DNA of 64,000 bases from Valencia hispanica (GCA_963556495.2 OY747713.1:28792961-28856960), one strand, 5' to 3'. Shown: positions 12,590 to 26,030, counted from the stretch's first letter. Numbers and translations: made by a program. The notes: generated by a model from the sequence alone, not told the origin.

Positions 12590-12770
12590 TCTCTCATCGG
12601 CTTGTTATTTCTTTCTCTCTCTGCACCTCCAAAATTCCCTCATCTTCTTTCTGTCTCTCCAACACAGAATCTATTGTAATTGACTTTATCTGACAACCCT
12701 TCGAACCCCCTTTTCCCCTAATTTCCTTCCTCTATGACCCCCTGTCTTCATCTTCACAGTGGATCTGCTG
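12590..12770. repeat. Pyrimidine-rich tract
   Basis: A CT-rich stretch of about 170 bases ending TCTTCACAG at 12759. It would serve as a strong splice acceptor if an exon follows, but the frame at 12759-13010 is not recognisable. Confidence 0.5.
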
Positions 12771-15359
12771 TCCAGGGTTGAAGGTAACTTGTTGGCTGGG
12801 CCAGAGGCTGCAACACAGGACATGGGTCCTGCCTCTTCCTACCACTCGTGTCTTGTGTTGCAGCCAGTGGAGCTGCCTGCTTTGACTGTCCACCCCTCAG
12901 TCTGCCCTGATGATGGATTGAACCCTTGGAATGGAGGGATGCTATCAGTCATGGATTTCCTGAACTTCCTCACTTTGCTGCTGCCCTGTGTCAAATTACG
13001 ATCATTCTAAGGAGCTTTTTTTTATGAATCAGCATTTGGCCTTCTCTCACGATGCAATAAAGGGATTTAGGGATTAGATAAATGCCATCTGTTGTATTTT
13101 TGTTAACTAAAGGGCCCTAAGAGTACATTTGTTTTTATGTATGAGGGATCTTCTCATTTCTGTCAGTTTAAATCAAACATATTCCATGCTCTCTACAACT
13201 GTTGGTAATTCTGGTAATGACATGTAAACAGTCTTGCAACTGAATTAATGTTATAATGTGAAATTTATGCAACTTTTTTATTTTTATTTTATTTTACTTG
13301 CTCAAGAAACACTCCAAATTAGAATGTGTTCTAACAAAGTTATTGCTTCCCTAATTGTTGGTACTAAGCATCCATAATCATGGTATACTAAGGTTCTTTA
13401 AACCCAAAAAAATTATCTTGTTAGTTTGTTGTTGTATCTATTTAAAATAACAAACTCTACCATGCTGTCCTGATTCTTTGGGCTTTGTGTTTTGGTTCTT
13501 GAATTCTTAAATTTTTTACTTTTTTGTTACTAAATAAAAGCATATTTCCAGTATGAAACCGCCTATTTCCTACTTGCATTGGGGTCATCAACAGCTAAAC
13601 ATGAAACATAAAACAACAAATACAAATCCTACTAAGAAAATCTAGAAAATAAGTCGCTTTTTTCAGGCAAAAGTTAATTTCATGTAACCCAAAGGGAACA
13701 TGGAAAGTACATAAAATGGTTCTGAAAATTATACACACTGCCCTCTAAAGGCTAAATGATCAAAAGTCACCTGTTGTAGATCTATTGGACAGTAATTCAA
13801 AGGCTTTTTTCCTTCCAGTCATTGCCCACAATGACAGACTTTGCACAAGTACACAGGTTTTTTTAATCTTTTCTCTTGAGTAATATAAAGGCAGATAAGG
13901 CATGGTAAAATAATCTGTTGCCATGTTTTTCATGCTTAGAGATAAATCCCTCTTTATGAGCATCTGTGGGTGGAAGAGATTACAGAGTTATTGCGCATCA
14001 GGTGTTCCTGCTTTATCTGTGCTACTACGCAGTAATAATGGAGACCATGTGAAAGTTTATGTCCTTTAGATCGTGATGCCGTCATCAGTATTTGGGTGGC
14101 CACTTGATTGGTCATTAAGTTATATCTGCATGTGAAATTATTCTATTTAAAGTCTCGCCCAATTTAAATAGTTTACCATGAGAAAAAAAAGGAAACTGAG
14201 CAATGTTGATATCAACAGACTTGGAGCACATGTCTCAGAAACCCACTCTGTCATTTAACAGTACAAAAACCATGATGTGAATATTTATTGTCATAGACCT
14301 CCTGTTTTATCTTATAGTAGATACTAATCTAGATTTACAGCAGAGCATCTAAAATGATTTACTATAATTAATATATATGATTTGCTGCTCCAGCAGGACT
14401 AACAACAACTGGGGAATTTTCTTCACTTATTTAAAAGATGTCTCTGCTGGCTTTACTGTTTACAACCCAGACGCAAGTGGTTAGCACAATCCACCCACCC
14501 GCATCACTAAAGCTCCTGTGGAGTGTAATGCCTTCAAGCAGAGACTTCCTGCGTAAACAGTAATGTTTGTCTAAAAGTCTGGGATGTGACAAAATGTTGT
14601 GATTACACCCATTGATTACACCCATTGATACATTTGTTTGAATATATAGGACACAGGAAAAAAATAAGAGAAATGTTATTGTTTAATTTTCATGAAATAA
14701 CAGTGTATCTGGAATGAATTAAATGTTGCAAACGGGAGAATACTGATTTCTGTTTACTAACGTGTGCCATCATCTAAACTTTTATAAACTGAACATTTTT
14801 AAAGTAACAGGAAACAGGAACAGGGAAACATTTTCTCATCTTATTGACATGCAGTGTAGGTTCTTTAAGTTCTCTACATGGTTTTATTTTATTAGTTAAT
14901 TTATTTTTGATCCGTAATGGACTGTTATTTTGGCTCTCAGATCAGCATGCTCAAGGTTCTAACAAATATTTCATGACAAATTTCCATATATTTTAAGAGT
15001 CAACGTTTCTGAACACTCTGTTGGTGTTTAAAGTGTGAATGAGATAGCTTACTAGGAATGTAGTGGAAATATTAGCACAGCAGTCATGCTTAAGTATGTC
15101 TACAGAAATCCCCATGGGTTGTGGGGATGGCTGGATGGATGGATCTATCTTTAGATGGGCAAACCTGGTAGAGATTTGCAGCTTAAGTCTGCATAGAAAA
15201 GTGTTTTTAAAAATGTATGGCTCAGGGGAACTGTGTACAAACATATGCATCTGTGTCCTTCCACTTCACAGTTATACAGTTTGTGTTGGTCTATCACATA
15301 AATTTTCAATGAGATGCTATAGTGTCATGTTTTTAAGAGATTTTAGTGCAAACACAACC
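12771..15359. other. No recognisable gene
   Basis: AT-rich sequence with only short unconvincing frames. A small GGAT tandem sits at about 15130-15144. Confidence 0.5.
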
Positions 15360-15900
15360 CATGTACAGGATCATATAATCATATAAAGGAGTTTTATTAA
15401 TTGTGTTGAATATTGGATCCAGCACAGTAGGAGGATGGAGAGAAGCCTCAGGAGCACCACCACAGGAAAGAGGGTAAGTATTAGTGCAGGTAGGTATTGG
15501 TAGTGACCTAAACAAGTTCTGAATTCAATGGCGTCCGGCAATGGCCAGACGCCACAAAGGACTGGAGGTAACTGGTTTGATCTGGGACGAGTGTAAGACT
15601 GGGTGTACTTGAAAGTGAGTGGGAAGTCTGAGACAAACAGTAGAGGGGTTGATGACTTAATCAATAGGAAAGGGACCCAGGAATCTGGGAGAAGGTTTTC
15701 AATGGCCCCCTTGAGGAGAACGTCTTTGGATGAGAGCCAAACTCTCTGCTTAGGGGAATAAGTGGCAGTCGGCATAACATTGTTCTAGGCCAAGGGTCTG
15801 ATCCCAGATCTTCTTGCAGGTGGTGACGTGGGAACTGACAAGCAATGGTGGAATCTGGAAAAGAATTGGGTAGGAGTCATGGTTGTTAGCTCACCCTGAC
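15360..15900 (-). pseudogene. Ty3/gypsy LTR-retrotransposon relic, integrase C-terminus
   Basis: The minus strand from 15775 encodes YSPKQRVWLSSKDVLLKG, the boxed motif that follows the integrase core in fish gypsy pol genes. A decayed version of the usual LAPRFVGPF and LPRTLRVHP blocks comes next (LLPDSWVPF, FPLTFKYTQ). Just upstream in another frame is CKKIWDQTL, matching the helical segment before it. No reverse transcriptase or protease is visible. AATAAAACTC on the minus strand near 15395 may mark the 3' LTR. This is an old broken copy. Confidence 0.6.
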
Positions 15901-18900
15901 AATTAGTTTATGGGTGAAAACCAGATATCAGGCAGGATTGCGCTCCGAGAGAGTGGCAGAAATCGCTCCAGACATGGGAAATTCATTTAGGGCCTCAATC
16001 CGTGAGGATCTCTGTGGGGAATGTTATGGATGAGTCATGAAAATCCCATTTCTCGGCTATCACAAATTGGCTGTTTTCCATTAGTCTCTGGAGTACAAGG
16101 CATACACACTCCGACAGAACCCAACATATAGATGTTGAAATTTAAGGTTTTGACCTGACAAAATGTACATACAGTATATAAGAAAATGAAAGGGGTATGA
16201 TTGTGTGCACAAAGCCCTGCTGTATGGTGTGTGCCAGGTAAAGCAGTTTTTATTTAGCTATAAGTAAGGGAAGCAGCAGACAGACTGAGGCAGTGTATGC
16301 CAAGGGAGGGACTTGCCAGAGGTGTCACTTTGTGCTATTTTGGATATTTCTGCAGCATATGTCAAAACACTGATGTTTGTTTGATGATGACACGAGGAGA
16401 AATATACTCAGTCTTGTGCTCTGAGAAGTAGAAAACAGACTGAACCTAAGTGATGAAGTAAAAAAAAGACACTTATCGTTTTCTTTCAGTTTGTGACCTG
16501 ATCAGTTGTTAATATTCTGCAGTCGCTCAGACTTTAGGCAGAGAAGTGTCACTATAGACTGGAGCATAATCAGCTGGATGCTCATAATCGATTTTAGCAT
16601 TTTAAATGTACTCAAAGACGAAACAGTGGAGAGGAAGGTCTCATAAAGTCAAGCTCGCTCATTGTGATGAAGGATTGCCAATAAAAATCAGGCTTACTTC
16701 GAGAATAGAGTATGCAGGTGGCAAAATAATCAATTCCTCCCTCTGTTCCAGGAGCTGTAGATCTATTCTCACACCCAATGTCATAATGGGCTTTTAGTTG
16801 CAAAGGGTGATTTGACCACAGGAGGAGTGTATGGGAGACAGAAGAAAAAGGTTAAAGAGTGTGGAAAACAGCATATTCTGCATTAATTATACCATACATT
16901 GCATGACTTTGTAGAATTTGAAGTACCTGTAGTACCTGGACTCCTTCCAAAGACCCTGAAGTTTCAGTGGATACTTAATGTGCCAGGACTCCCAGGAGGA
17001 GACATTTAGCAATGGTAAGTTCTTGAGAAACCTGGAAAGAAGAGGATTAAGGTGAAACTTAGATAAGGAGTGAAAGGGATAAAGCTGGATAGGCAGACTC
17101 TCTTTTTTCTCCCTGAGGAAGAGGAAAGAGTGTTGGGGGATGATTTATTAAAACTGGGAGAGGCGGCACCTCTGGGACAGCTGACAATTTTGGCAAAGTT
17201 GAAACTCTGAGTGGCACTGATGCTGCCTTCAATAACATGAAAAGCTGAGACTGAGCGCTTAGCAAAAATGTTCAGAATAGGGTTTAGTCATTTGAATGTG
17301 GATGTTTCTGAGGTTGCACTTGCCCTGAGAAGACAAAACCCTTCCTTAATCATCCCAGTAGCGTTGCTTCATTTTAGTACACAAAGAGAGGCAAGCTTTC
17401 AATCAAGAGCCATTGTTTTTGCTGTTGGTAGCCCTGTGATTAGGATAGTTTTCTGTGCAAGTCTATTTTACAGCCACAGAGTGAATGCACAAAAAAGACT
17501 TCAATGCAAAAAAGGGTGGTCTACCAGTTGTTTTGAAGCTGAAGAAGCAGTTTGAGAAGGAGAAGTAATAGGGGACATTTTCAATCACTGCAGTGTCAGC
17601 AGCACACAATACAGCCAATATATGTATCACAATGTGAGCTTTCAGCAGGTATGGGGTGATGGGCTCCCCCCCAAAAAAGTGATTTTACCAGAGCTTGCAA
17701 AGCAATCTATTGCATATATGTCATACCTTTGAATATTAGAATAGAATAATACATAACACAAATTAAGAAATAAAGATTTGTATTACAGAAATGTTTTATT
17801 ATGGCCTGCACAATAAAGGGTAAGAATACTGACAGGACAGTTGTCAAGTGGGCAGTCATTAACACTCCACAAGATATTGTTAAAGACAGTGTGCTGTATA
17901 CAAGCATATTTATGGTAAGTTTAGTGGACTGAAAATGTGTGGTAGAAAATGATCCACAAGCAACAAGGATAAGAACAGTTGTGAGAAGATGATATAGCAG
18001 GAATTTGGGTAATTTTCCCAAAGTTATTTTAAAGTTGATTGTGAGCGGTAGCAGATTGCTCTTTATGCAACTGCTATAATTTGAGGTGCACCTGCAAGCC
18101 AAGTATCAAATATTATTCAAATCTGTTACTCTATGATATTATATAAGAAATAAGTACTTGTACTTTAATAAACAAGTATTTCAGACAGATCAAGAGCAAT
18201 ATTATCTGATAGTTGTTGATACATACTTGGTATTTAGGACATTTTGGGCATATTTTGCACACTCTAAACCTGTAACAAACAGACAATAAATAATATGTGT
18301 GTGGGCGCCCTTGAAAGGTTTATTTGTTGGAGAGATTTAGTTCCCAACTTTCTTTTTACAGCTAAACCACTGATCTCTGGCACAGGAACAGCCAGATTTT
18401 TGGTGATTTAACTGAAAGCTATTGTAAGGTGCCGGAGAATAGCATTGGTAAGAACGTATACAAGCCTAGCTGGGCTAAATGTAAAAAATACTTGTGCTTT
18501 TAATAAAATCTTGTATTTCATCAGCATTTGACACGTCAGATAAATCGGATTCAACTTTCCTCTTGGATTTGATGAAGTGATTAAAAACCTTTCCACATTT
18601 CAGATGACCTCTTGTTGCCACAGAAATCTAATACATATGAGCTTCTTTTCACAGTCTGATGTGATTCTTCTCTTAGCTTATTTTCTGTAACACTTTGTAT
18701 GACCGCATTACTCTATCCTGTATTTTCGCTGATTGTAGTTTCGTCTCCTGCTGGATCAGACAGGTTTTATGAAATAGCCTATGTCAGGCTATGAATTCTG
18801 AACAAACCAAATAAACTTCCAGTGACCTCCTGCTTGTAGATATTATTGTTGGAGTACTATAAACACATTACTTCATAGTGGACAGGTACTAAATCACAAA

Positions 18901-19019
18901 ATTACTTTTGGATCCTCTTCATATTGTATCTTGACTCCTTTTTAACTATGTAAAACAAGCCTGCTTGTGGCAAGAAGGTTTCCAGGTTCTTCATACATGC
19001 ATGTGCTCTCTTAAACTTT
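15901..19019. other. No recognisable gene
   Basis: Some of 15901-16150 may be further decayed gypsy sequence. The remainder is AT-rich with frames that shadow each other on both strands. No splice-bounded coding sequence stands out. Confidence 0.45.
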
Positions 19020-19165
19020 CTCTCAAAGTCTGAAAACATGACTGTTAGGTTAATGGTTACTCTAAATGGTTATGGTTACTCTAAAATGTCCATTGTGTGC
19101 ATGGTTGTCTATGTGTCGCCCTATGATGGTGACTCGTCCATCACAGGGCCACTTCTTGTCCAGTG
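19020..19165 (+). repeat. ATGG-tail SINE-like repeat fragment
   Basis: AAAACATGACTGTTAGGTTA, TGCATGGTTGTCTATGTGTC and the following GGTGACTCGTCC match the middle of the better-preserved copy at 57545-57932. It is truncated at both ends. Confidence 0.6.
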
Positions 19166-20595
19166 CATCATCATAATTAACATGATTAAATCTGAATGAC
19201 ATTTATTTAAATACATAAAAAAGTCATAAACTGAACACACAATGAACAACCCTCTAAGCATTGCTGGACATTTTGGAAAAGTAAAAATAAATACTGGCAA
19301 TGTATTCGTGTGCAAAGCAGTTTGCACAATTTAAATGTGGGAATATGTTTAAAAAATGGAACAAAGTTTTCACCATCTTTTAAAAATACTTAAACAATAT
19401 TGGCCCCACATTTTAAATCCCTTTTTCTTTCTCATTGTTTTTTGTTTCTGTTCGTTAAACAAGTGTTGTGTGTTTTTTATTGCTCTTACTTTAATCATTG
19501 CATTTAGTTTAAATATATGCTTTGCTGATATGTTTTATGACATTTTTGTTGTTGTTGCTATTTTAGCTTGTCAAACATGTCTGTTTTTTGTGTAATAATA
19601 AATATGATCCCTTTCATAGGGAGTGACAATAAACTTAATGTTGGAAATTTTGTGTGGTTTCTTGTGTGTTTTGCAAAGTCTTGTGTTAGGCACTGTGGAG
19701 ATAGAGATGCAGAAAAAAAGAGCTAAAGTTAAAGAAAATGTACAAGTGGAAAGTTGTTGTAGCAACAGTCAGAAAGTCGTGGAATAGAAGAAAAAATGTC
19801 AGTGTTGGCAACGTTGCTGAGGTGCCAGGGGTGAAAAACGCAGAGAGTAAACAGGCCATCAGAGGAGAAACAGAGGACAGAAAGAGTGATTCCATCTACA
19901 GAAGATGATAAATGAATCTCCAGCTGACAGCAGATAGAGGTCAGTTTATGATATATGTCCCTCTTTGTGTCCTCAGAGGGAGTACAGTCCAGCTCTGAGT
20001 TATCAGCTGCCAATCCCTCTCCTCAGGTCCCACAGACAAGGTGACCTTCTTTGATCAGCCAGCTGGTGGCAGCGAGCCGCAGAATGCTGACAGTGACAGG
20101 TGTTCACTTTCAGCTCCCAGGTCCCACCGGCACTCTCTCATTATGGTTTATTCATCCGCTCTGAATTCACACAAACTTTAAAAGGGTAAAGAGGTCCCCT
20201 TCAGGGCAGACATGAATCAAGCGTTCTTTCACCTACAGTGATCTTTACGGGGTCGTAGACAGTACCGCAGAGTACAATCACTGAGAAAAAAAAAAGATCA
20301 CTGCATTTGCTGCACAAACAATGCAAATCTCGACAGCTCATTACATTCACTCACAAATGATAGGAGAGCAGCTATGAGAAAATTTTCTTTTAAAGGCGAT
20401 TGTCATGATGGGTTAATATAGAAATACCTGCATACTTTCTGGCCAGTTCTGTTTGAAAAAAGAACATTTGAATGTGATTTTAATGTGACCGTCCCTCTAA
20501 TTTACTCTAAAGACTGTTGCATTAAAAATACATGTTGTTTGATTATTGCTTGTAAAACTTAATTAGTTCTCATCTAGCTGAAAATGAAGCAAATG
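19166..20595. other. Gene-free; GC-richer island near 20.0 kb
   Basis: No gene is identified. At 20035-20100 a short region between TCTCCTCAG and GACAGGTGTT has exon-like composition but no recognisable peptide. It could be a conserved non-coding element. Confidence 0.35.
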
Positions 20596-21492
20596 CAGTG
20601 CCTCAAAAAATATTCATATCCCTTTACCGTTTCTCTATTTTCTAACATCACAGCCACAAACCTCAATATATTTGATCACGATTTTATCTGAGACCAAAAT
20701 AAAGAAGAGCATATTGTAAAGTGGAAGGAAAATCATACATGGTTGTTGAATTTTTTTTACAAGTCTAATTCTAAATTGTGTGGTGTGCATATTGATTTAT
20801 TGCCTGTTTTCTTCCAGGATTGCGCTGCAAAAGTTTCCCTGTCGCTTCTTAAAAAAAAAAAGCATTCAGACTGCATGGTGCTGCCAACATCCCGATTCGC
20901 ATTGGGGATGGTGTGTTCAGTGTGATGTAAAGGGTATGTGCAGAGTTTACCTCCGCACATACCTTTTTGCTTGACCTTTTCAGAAAGTCTCTGGCCAGAG
21001 CACCTTCTTGTTTTTATCTCCTACAGGGTTTGCGGAAAATCTCTCCTTCCCATTGCTCCATAAATGTCAACTTTGTTCTCACTCCTGAATCGTGGATTTC
21101 TGCAGCTCCTCAAAAGGTACCACATACCTCTTAGCTGGTTCTCTGATTAATACTTTGGACAGCCATGTCGTGTTAAGTTTGCAGCTTTGCCAAACTCTTT
21201 CCATTATTAGATGATGGACTGGGACACGTTTGTTTTCTGTGTCTTAGTGTGTTCTTTCTGAGGACAATATGATAGAGAAAATAAATTATCCTCAAGTGGA
21301 CTTTGGATACTAATTAGGTGACTTCTGAAGGCAGTTGGTTATATTGGATTTTATTTCGGGGAATCAGACTAAAGGGGGTAAAAACAACGTCACACCTCAT
21401 GTTTTCATTGGTGAGAATTAGTCAAAATTTCCATTGCAATGAATGCGACCAAATGCATTGCAAAGGTATGTGAATACCTTTGCAATGCACTG
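20596..21492 (-). mobile_element. Tc1/mariner relic, internally deleted
   Basis: The left end is CAGTGCCTCAAAAAATATTC and the right end is ATACCTTTGCAATGCACTG followed by TA. Between them are minus-strand transposase remnants, such as GGGATGGTGTGTTCAGTGTG at about 20905-20924 and the CAGAGCACC block at 20995-21004. The C-terminal half of the transposase is missing. Confidence 0.75.
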
Positions 21493-22069
21493 TAGTTTAA
21501 GTTCCAGTGCATCAGCAGCTGTTGGTGTTGTCTGTTTGGGATGAGACTCTGGTGTTTCTAAAAGAGCTGCCGCGATGAAAGCATCCCTGTTCACTCTGGC
21601 GCGGAATCCTTCTATTGTCCGCGTGCTTTTGATTAATGGGAAATGCAGCTGAGGAACAATTCCAGCAGTGTTATCAGAAACAAACAGAGGTAAACAACAG
21701 GGCCTGGTGCTCAGCAGGGGCCCAGAGAATGGCTCCCTATGCTGCCTGGATGTGTTTCAAACAACTGGGCTGATTATATCTGATGTTTGTGTTGACCCAC
21801 AGGTGCATCTGTGCCTGTGCTCACAGCTGAGATGGTGGACTTGTGTTTCTGTAAAAGAAAAAAAAAGGGACAAAAGGAGAAAATCTCTTTTCTGTTACAC
21901 TTAGTGGCTGATTGGCTTACACTGCTAGTTGAAACAAAATTATTTATTGAAATGCTGTTAAAATGTAACAATTAATATCCTTTTTTTAGAGACCATCAAA
22001 GTACAACTCTACTTATTCTGAAACTAAATAATACAGAAATTGAGGCTCCTCTCCTGACTTATGAAAGTG
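21493..22069. other. No recognisable gene
   Basis: Unassigned sequence between two Tc1 relics. 21560-21760 is GC-richer and could be conserved non-coding DNA. Confidence 0.4.
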
Positions 22070-22290
22070 ATTGGTTGCACTTGACTTTATTTATGGGTAT
22101 TAGAGTAAAGGGGGCTGAATCCATATTTGTCTTTGTAAATTTTTTTTTTTTGAAAAGTCAGTGTATCTCCTCTTCATAATTATGTGCTACTGTCTTGGTA
22201 CTTAATGTAAAAACCCAATGAAGTTTTGTGGTGGTGACGTGGCAAAATTTGGAAAGTTTTAAGGGGCATTCACACTTTTCCAAGGTACTG
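22070..22290 (+). mobile_element. Tc1 right-end fragment
   Basis: GAGTAAAGGGGGCTGAAT near 22104, then a decayed terminal repeat ending CACTTTTCCAAGGTACTG|TA at 22290. This is the outer ~200 bp of a Tc1 copy with no left half. Confidence 0.65.
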
Positions 22291-23254
22291 TAATTGCAAA
22301 TATTGTTTGTTTACATATGAAAAAAGGACACATCAACAATCCACTCCCTCACTCTGTCAGACTGATTCTTTACCAACCATATCCTGTTCTAAAAGAAATA
22401 GACAAGGCATTCTTCTCTACACTCAGAACATTGTCTCAGCTTTTTTAGTTTGCACGTCACAGTCCTCTGCTCTGTTTTTCTCTCACCCCTTTCTGCCCCT
22501 ATCTACCCCCTCCTCTCTGTCTCCTTTCCAACACCCTATCGACTCGGACTGTGAAGCAGAAGTGAAACAAACAAGTTCAACGCACACTGGCCTGAATGAG
22601 ATGGGTTGCCTAGGTGACAGAGGGACAGACCTGAGAAGTCTGGCGCTGGCTGAGAGATTGGGGAAAACTAAGGGGGTGGTTGTGGTGTGTGTTTGCCTTT
22701 GAGACGCTCCCGCTGGGACCCCTGGCTGGCGAGGACTGACTGCTGAGTGGGCTGATTGGCACGCAGACAAACTCTCCCTCCCTCTCCTGCTCCGCTCATC
22801 TGCCTGCAACCCTCCCTCCTTCCTCGCTCTCCAACGCTGGTTCTCCTCTGGTTCTACTTCAGCTGAATAAACAAGTGGACACTGCTTTGATTATTCAAAA
22901 TATAAAGTGCAACAAAAAGATTAATGCAAGCCTGATCAGTACAAACCGAATGTCTCAAATCTCGTCCACACACACTTGCATCACGCTTGAACTCAACAGC
23001 AATAACTCCCGCTTCGCAGAACTGACTGATCCAGTAAATATATCATCTGATCCAAACGAAGCTTTTTTTCATACTAACATAATCTGACAACTATATCTTT
23101 GTTGTTTTTTAATGATGGAATTGTCTGTCTTGTTAAGATAACAAGAGTTCAAGTGTTTGGTTGCAGTGACTGAAAATGCAGAAACAAAGCCAAAGTATTT
23201 ATTGTTAGTTTGTCATTTATTACATAATTATATTTCAAATTGTGTATGCTAAAC
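22291..23254. other. No recognisable gene; GC-rich block at 22.7 kb
   Basis: 22690-22830 is GC- and CT-rich and resembles promoter or UTR composition. The 131-codon frame at 22307-22702 has no known motif. I cannot attach a gene to it. Confidence 0.35.
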
Positions 23255-23995
23255 TAGAGGAACTTCTCCAGCATGTTTGCTGTGACCTCTCGATGGACTG
23301 TGGCAAGCTGCAAATAGGATTTCGCATTGCTTTCTGTCAACTACTTTCTTCTTGCCACTCTTCTATGAGGGCAAGATTTGTGGCGTGCCGTGCACAAATA
23401 ATAGTTGTTCTGTCAACAGATGTTCCCACCTGAGCTGGTAATTGGTGCAGCATCTCCAGAGTTACAAACCCTGCCTCTTCCAAGCTGTCAGTTTGGGTGG
23501 CCAGCCATGTCTTGGAAGGTTTGCAGTGGTGCCATACATTTTCCATCACTAAAATACCAATTGATAGTGAACTGTGAGATGTTCAAGGCTTGGGATATTG
23601 CTGCATTATATAACTTTGCTTTAAACTTCTACACAACTTCAGTGCTGGCCTGTCTGCTGTGTTGCTTTGTCTTGATGATGCTGATAGTTCACCAATATTA
23701 TCTAACCAACCTTTGAGAACTTCACTGACCAGTTTGATTTTTACCGAACTTACATTACAGACCGGAGGAACATTTGGTTCCATTGTATTTTATTTAGGGC
23801 TATCAGACAAAACGAGTTGGGTTTATTTGTAAATAAATTATTGAAGACAATGAATCCTTTTCCTTCCTCTTCACAATAATGCACCACCTTTGGTTGACCT
23901 ATTGAATACAATTCTAGCAAAACACACTGAAGTTTGCGTTTTTGATGTAACACAGGAAAAGGTTTAAGGGTTGTTAACACTTTTGTAAGCCACTG
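23255..23995 (-). mobile_element. Tc1/mariner relic (transposase N-terminal half)
   Basis: The plus strand carries decayed Tc1 landmarks in minus orientation: CAGCATGTTTGCTGTG near 23269, TTCTTCTTGCCACTCTTC at about 23347, and TGTTCAAGGCTTGGGATATT at 23580. It ends TTTTGTAAGCCACTG at 23995. Minus-strand frames are broken. Confidence 0.75.
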
Positions 23996-25046
23996 CATCC
24001 TGTTAAAAACACCCAATTCAAATGCCAACAAGGGAAGCTGCAGCCAAAAAACAGGAGCGCAAACGGCCCTTCATCTATAAAGGCTTGCACAACTCTCTTG
24101 AAAAGATAAAAGGGCCATCTTTACACCGGGATCTGAGCAGAACTGATTTGTCTTCTTAACAGTATATCTTATCTGTGATGCCCTTCTGGCCTTGAGTTTC
24201 TCTTATCCAATATCCTTGCTTGCCTTTAACTTTCTGTTCCTCCTCTCCTCCTCTGAGTGCCTCAGTCTATACCACTCATAGATTAATACAGAAGCAAAAC
24301 ACGCTGCAGACTACTTAAGCTATTTTAAAAAAATAATAAAACGTAACATTTTAAGCAGTGCTTGAGCAATTATGTGTAATAATGATAGATATTTTCACCA
24401 CCTAGTTCAGGCAAATGTGAATAAGTAACCAGCCTGTGTAATGAAAATTACTCATCTCATCACCAAGGTCATAAAGAGACCCATAAGCTGCACCAGTGGT
24501 GGGGTCATTGTGTCTTCAGCACTATGGCTAGCTTATGAGCTAAAAGAGAGTGAGAGCCAGTATCCATCTCTATTACATTAAAAGGAGCCTGTCCCGTCAA
24601 TGTGACCCCCTCCTCCTCTCTCACTGATTTATTGCATGAGAAGACTAAATGAACATCAGGCACAGAGGACAGCTTAAGTTGATCCACACATCGTTTGATT
24701 CAACATTATTCAGCACAAGTCTGCACTCAATAAACCCAGCATAACTGTCAGCTTCTAATCTTGGAAGGTTAAATGACTCAGTTGAATAAATTGGGCCTCT
24801 GAAACAGAAAACAGGTCTGATCTGTTTTATTTCATCATTTTATTTTCAGACGGCTGGATTAGCAGTCATTCAGGACACTGACTGGTGTCTGTTTGGCAGA
24901 TCGGTTTTCAGATCGTCCCCAGGGGAAATAAAACCACCAGCCTGTTCAAGGCAGTCATTTATCGACTTTTCTAATCAGCTTGACTTATTTCCATTAAGGT
25001 GATAATCTATTACTCATATGTAATTACACTTGGACTAGCTATATAT
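23996..25046. other. No gene; candidate conserved non-coding DNA
   Basis: 24400-25040 lacks recognisable repeats and frames, and has several homeobox-core-like TAAT strings. I infer possible regulatory DNA only from its repeat-free look. Confidence 0.3.
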
Positions 25047-25060
25047 TCACTAGATGGCGC
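25047..25060 (+). promoter_or_regulatory. CTCF-like motif
   Basis: TCACTAGATGGCGC fits the vertebrate CTCF core CCASYAGRKGGCRS at 13 of 14 positions. One such match in 64 kb can occur by chance. Confidence 0.45.
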
Positions 25061-25879
25061 TCTTTACTTGAACTGTTCCATCTGTTCCCTAAGCTTTGGT
25101 GGCACAAAATCAAACACAGACTTGTTGTGAACTTGAGTTCTTTGGATTTGCTGTAAAAACTTTCTGTGAGGAGCTACTGAGGGCCTTGATAATATACAGT
25201 AAGAGGCTTATTCACACTATGATCAGCTAAAATGCTTAAAATGTCAACAAAAACGTTTAAAAAATGACTATTGCAGATAGTGAATAGTTTGTATCCTTGC
25301 ATACATTTTAACTACCCAGTGTAGGTCAATCTGCAGTTCCTTGTCATGTAGATTGGACAACATGATCTCACTGAGAATAAGTAAACTGGTTTCAACTTGG
25401 GAAGGGAAAAGAGAGCAGGAACAGAAAAGGAAAGAGTTGAAGGAATACAAGATATTGGCAGGGTACCAAGCGACGCAGGTGTTTGCCTAACAACACCCTG
25501 CACTGACACATGGCACGCTATCTGCAAGCACGGTCCGGCCTGAGCAGGAGCTAGGGAGTGTGGGAAAACAAAAGAAGCTTACAATGGCAAACATATAGCC
25601 AATGATTGTTTTGCACAGTTACGTGCATTATTCATTTTACAGTGGACCTGAAACAAACAAACAACAACAATACAGTATTCTTGGAAATATCAAGCCAGGA
25701 TTTGAAAAAACAAACAACAAAAAATAAAAACATGTCTGAGTTATGTAGTTTGAAAGTGAGTAAAGTTACCGAATCCAACCATATACTTTAACTCGCAAAA
25801 TGTGAAAATGAATCTGAAGCTCACACTTACAGTAAACTTAGTGCATCAAACAGAAACCATGCACAAAAAGATTCAATCA
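25061..25879. other. No recognisable gene
   Basis: Spacer with short frames only. Confidence 0.5.
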
Positions 25880-26030
25880 TATGTTAATTTAAAGAGACTA
25901 ATTAGCCTAACATGCATGTTTTTGACTATGGGAACTCACACATGCACAGGGAGAACATGCAGAGTCTATGCAGAAAGGCTGTGTTTTGAACCCTGGACCT
26001 TTTTGCTGCATGGCAGTACTGCAACTCCTG
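25880..26030 (-). repeat. ATGG-tail SINE-like repeat fragment
   Basis: CTAACATGCATGTTTTTGAC, then CACATGCACAGGGAGAACAT, and GAACCCTGGACCTTTTTGCT match the reverse complement of the family seen at 57545-57932. Confidence 0.7.

Noticed and set aside
12759..13010. 83-codon frame after a good acceptor-like CT tract
   Set aside because: No homology is recognised and there is no partner exon. A spliced transcript would be needed to support it.
20035..20100. Exon-like segment with VTFFDQPAGGSEPQ-type translation
   Set aside because: Too short, unclear splice phase, and no neighbouring exon. Left as possible conserved non-coding DNA.
22307..22702. 131-codon frame and its minus-strand partner
   Set aside because: Low-complexity and unmatched; overlapping frames on both strands suggest chance.
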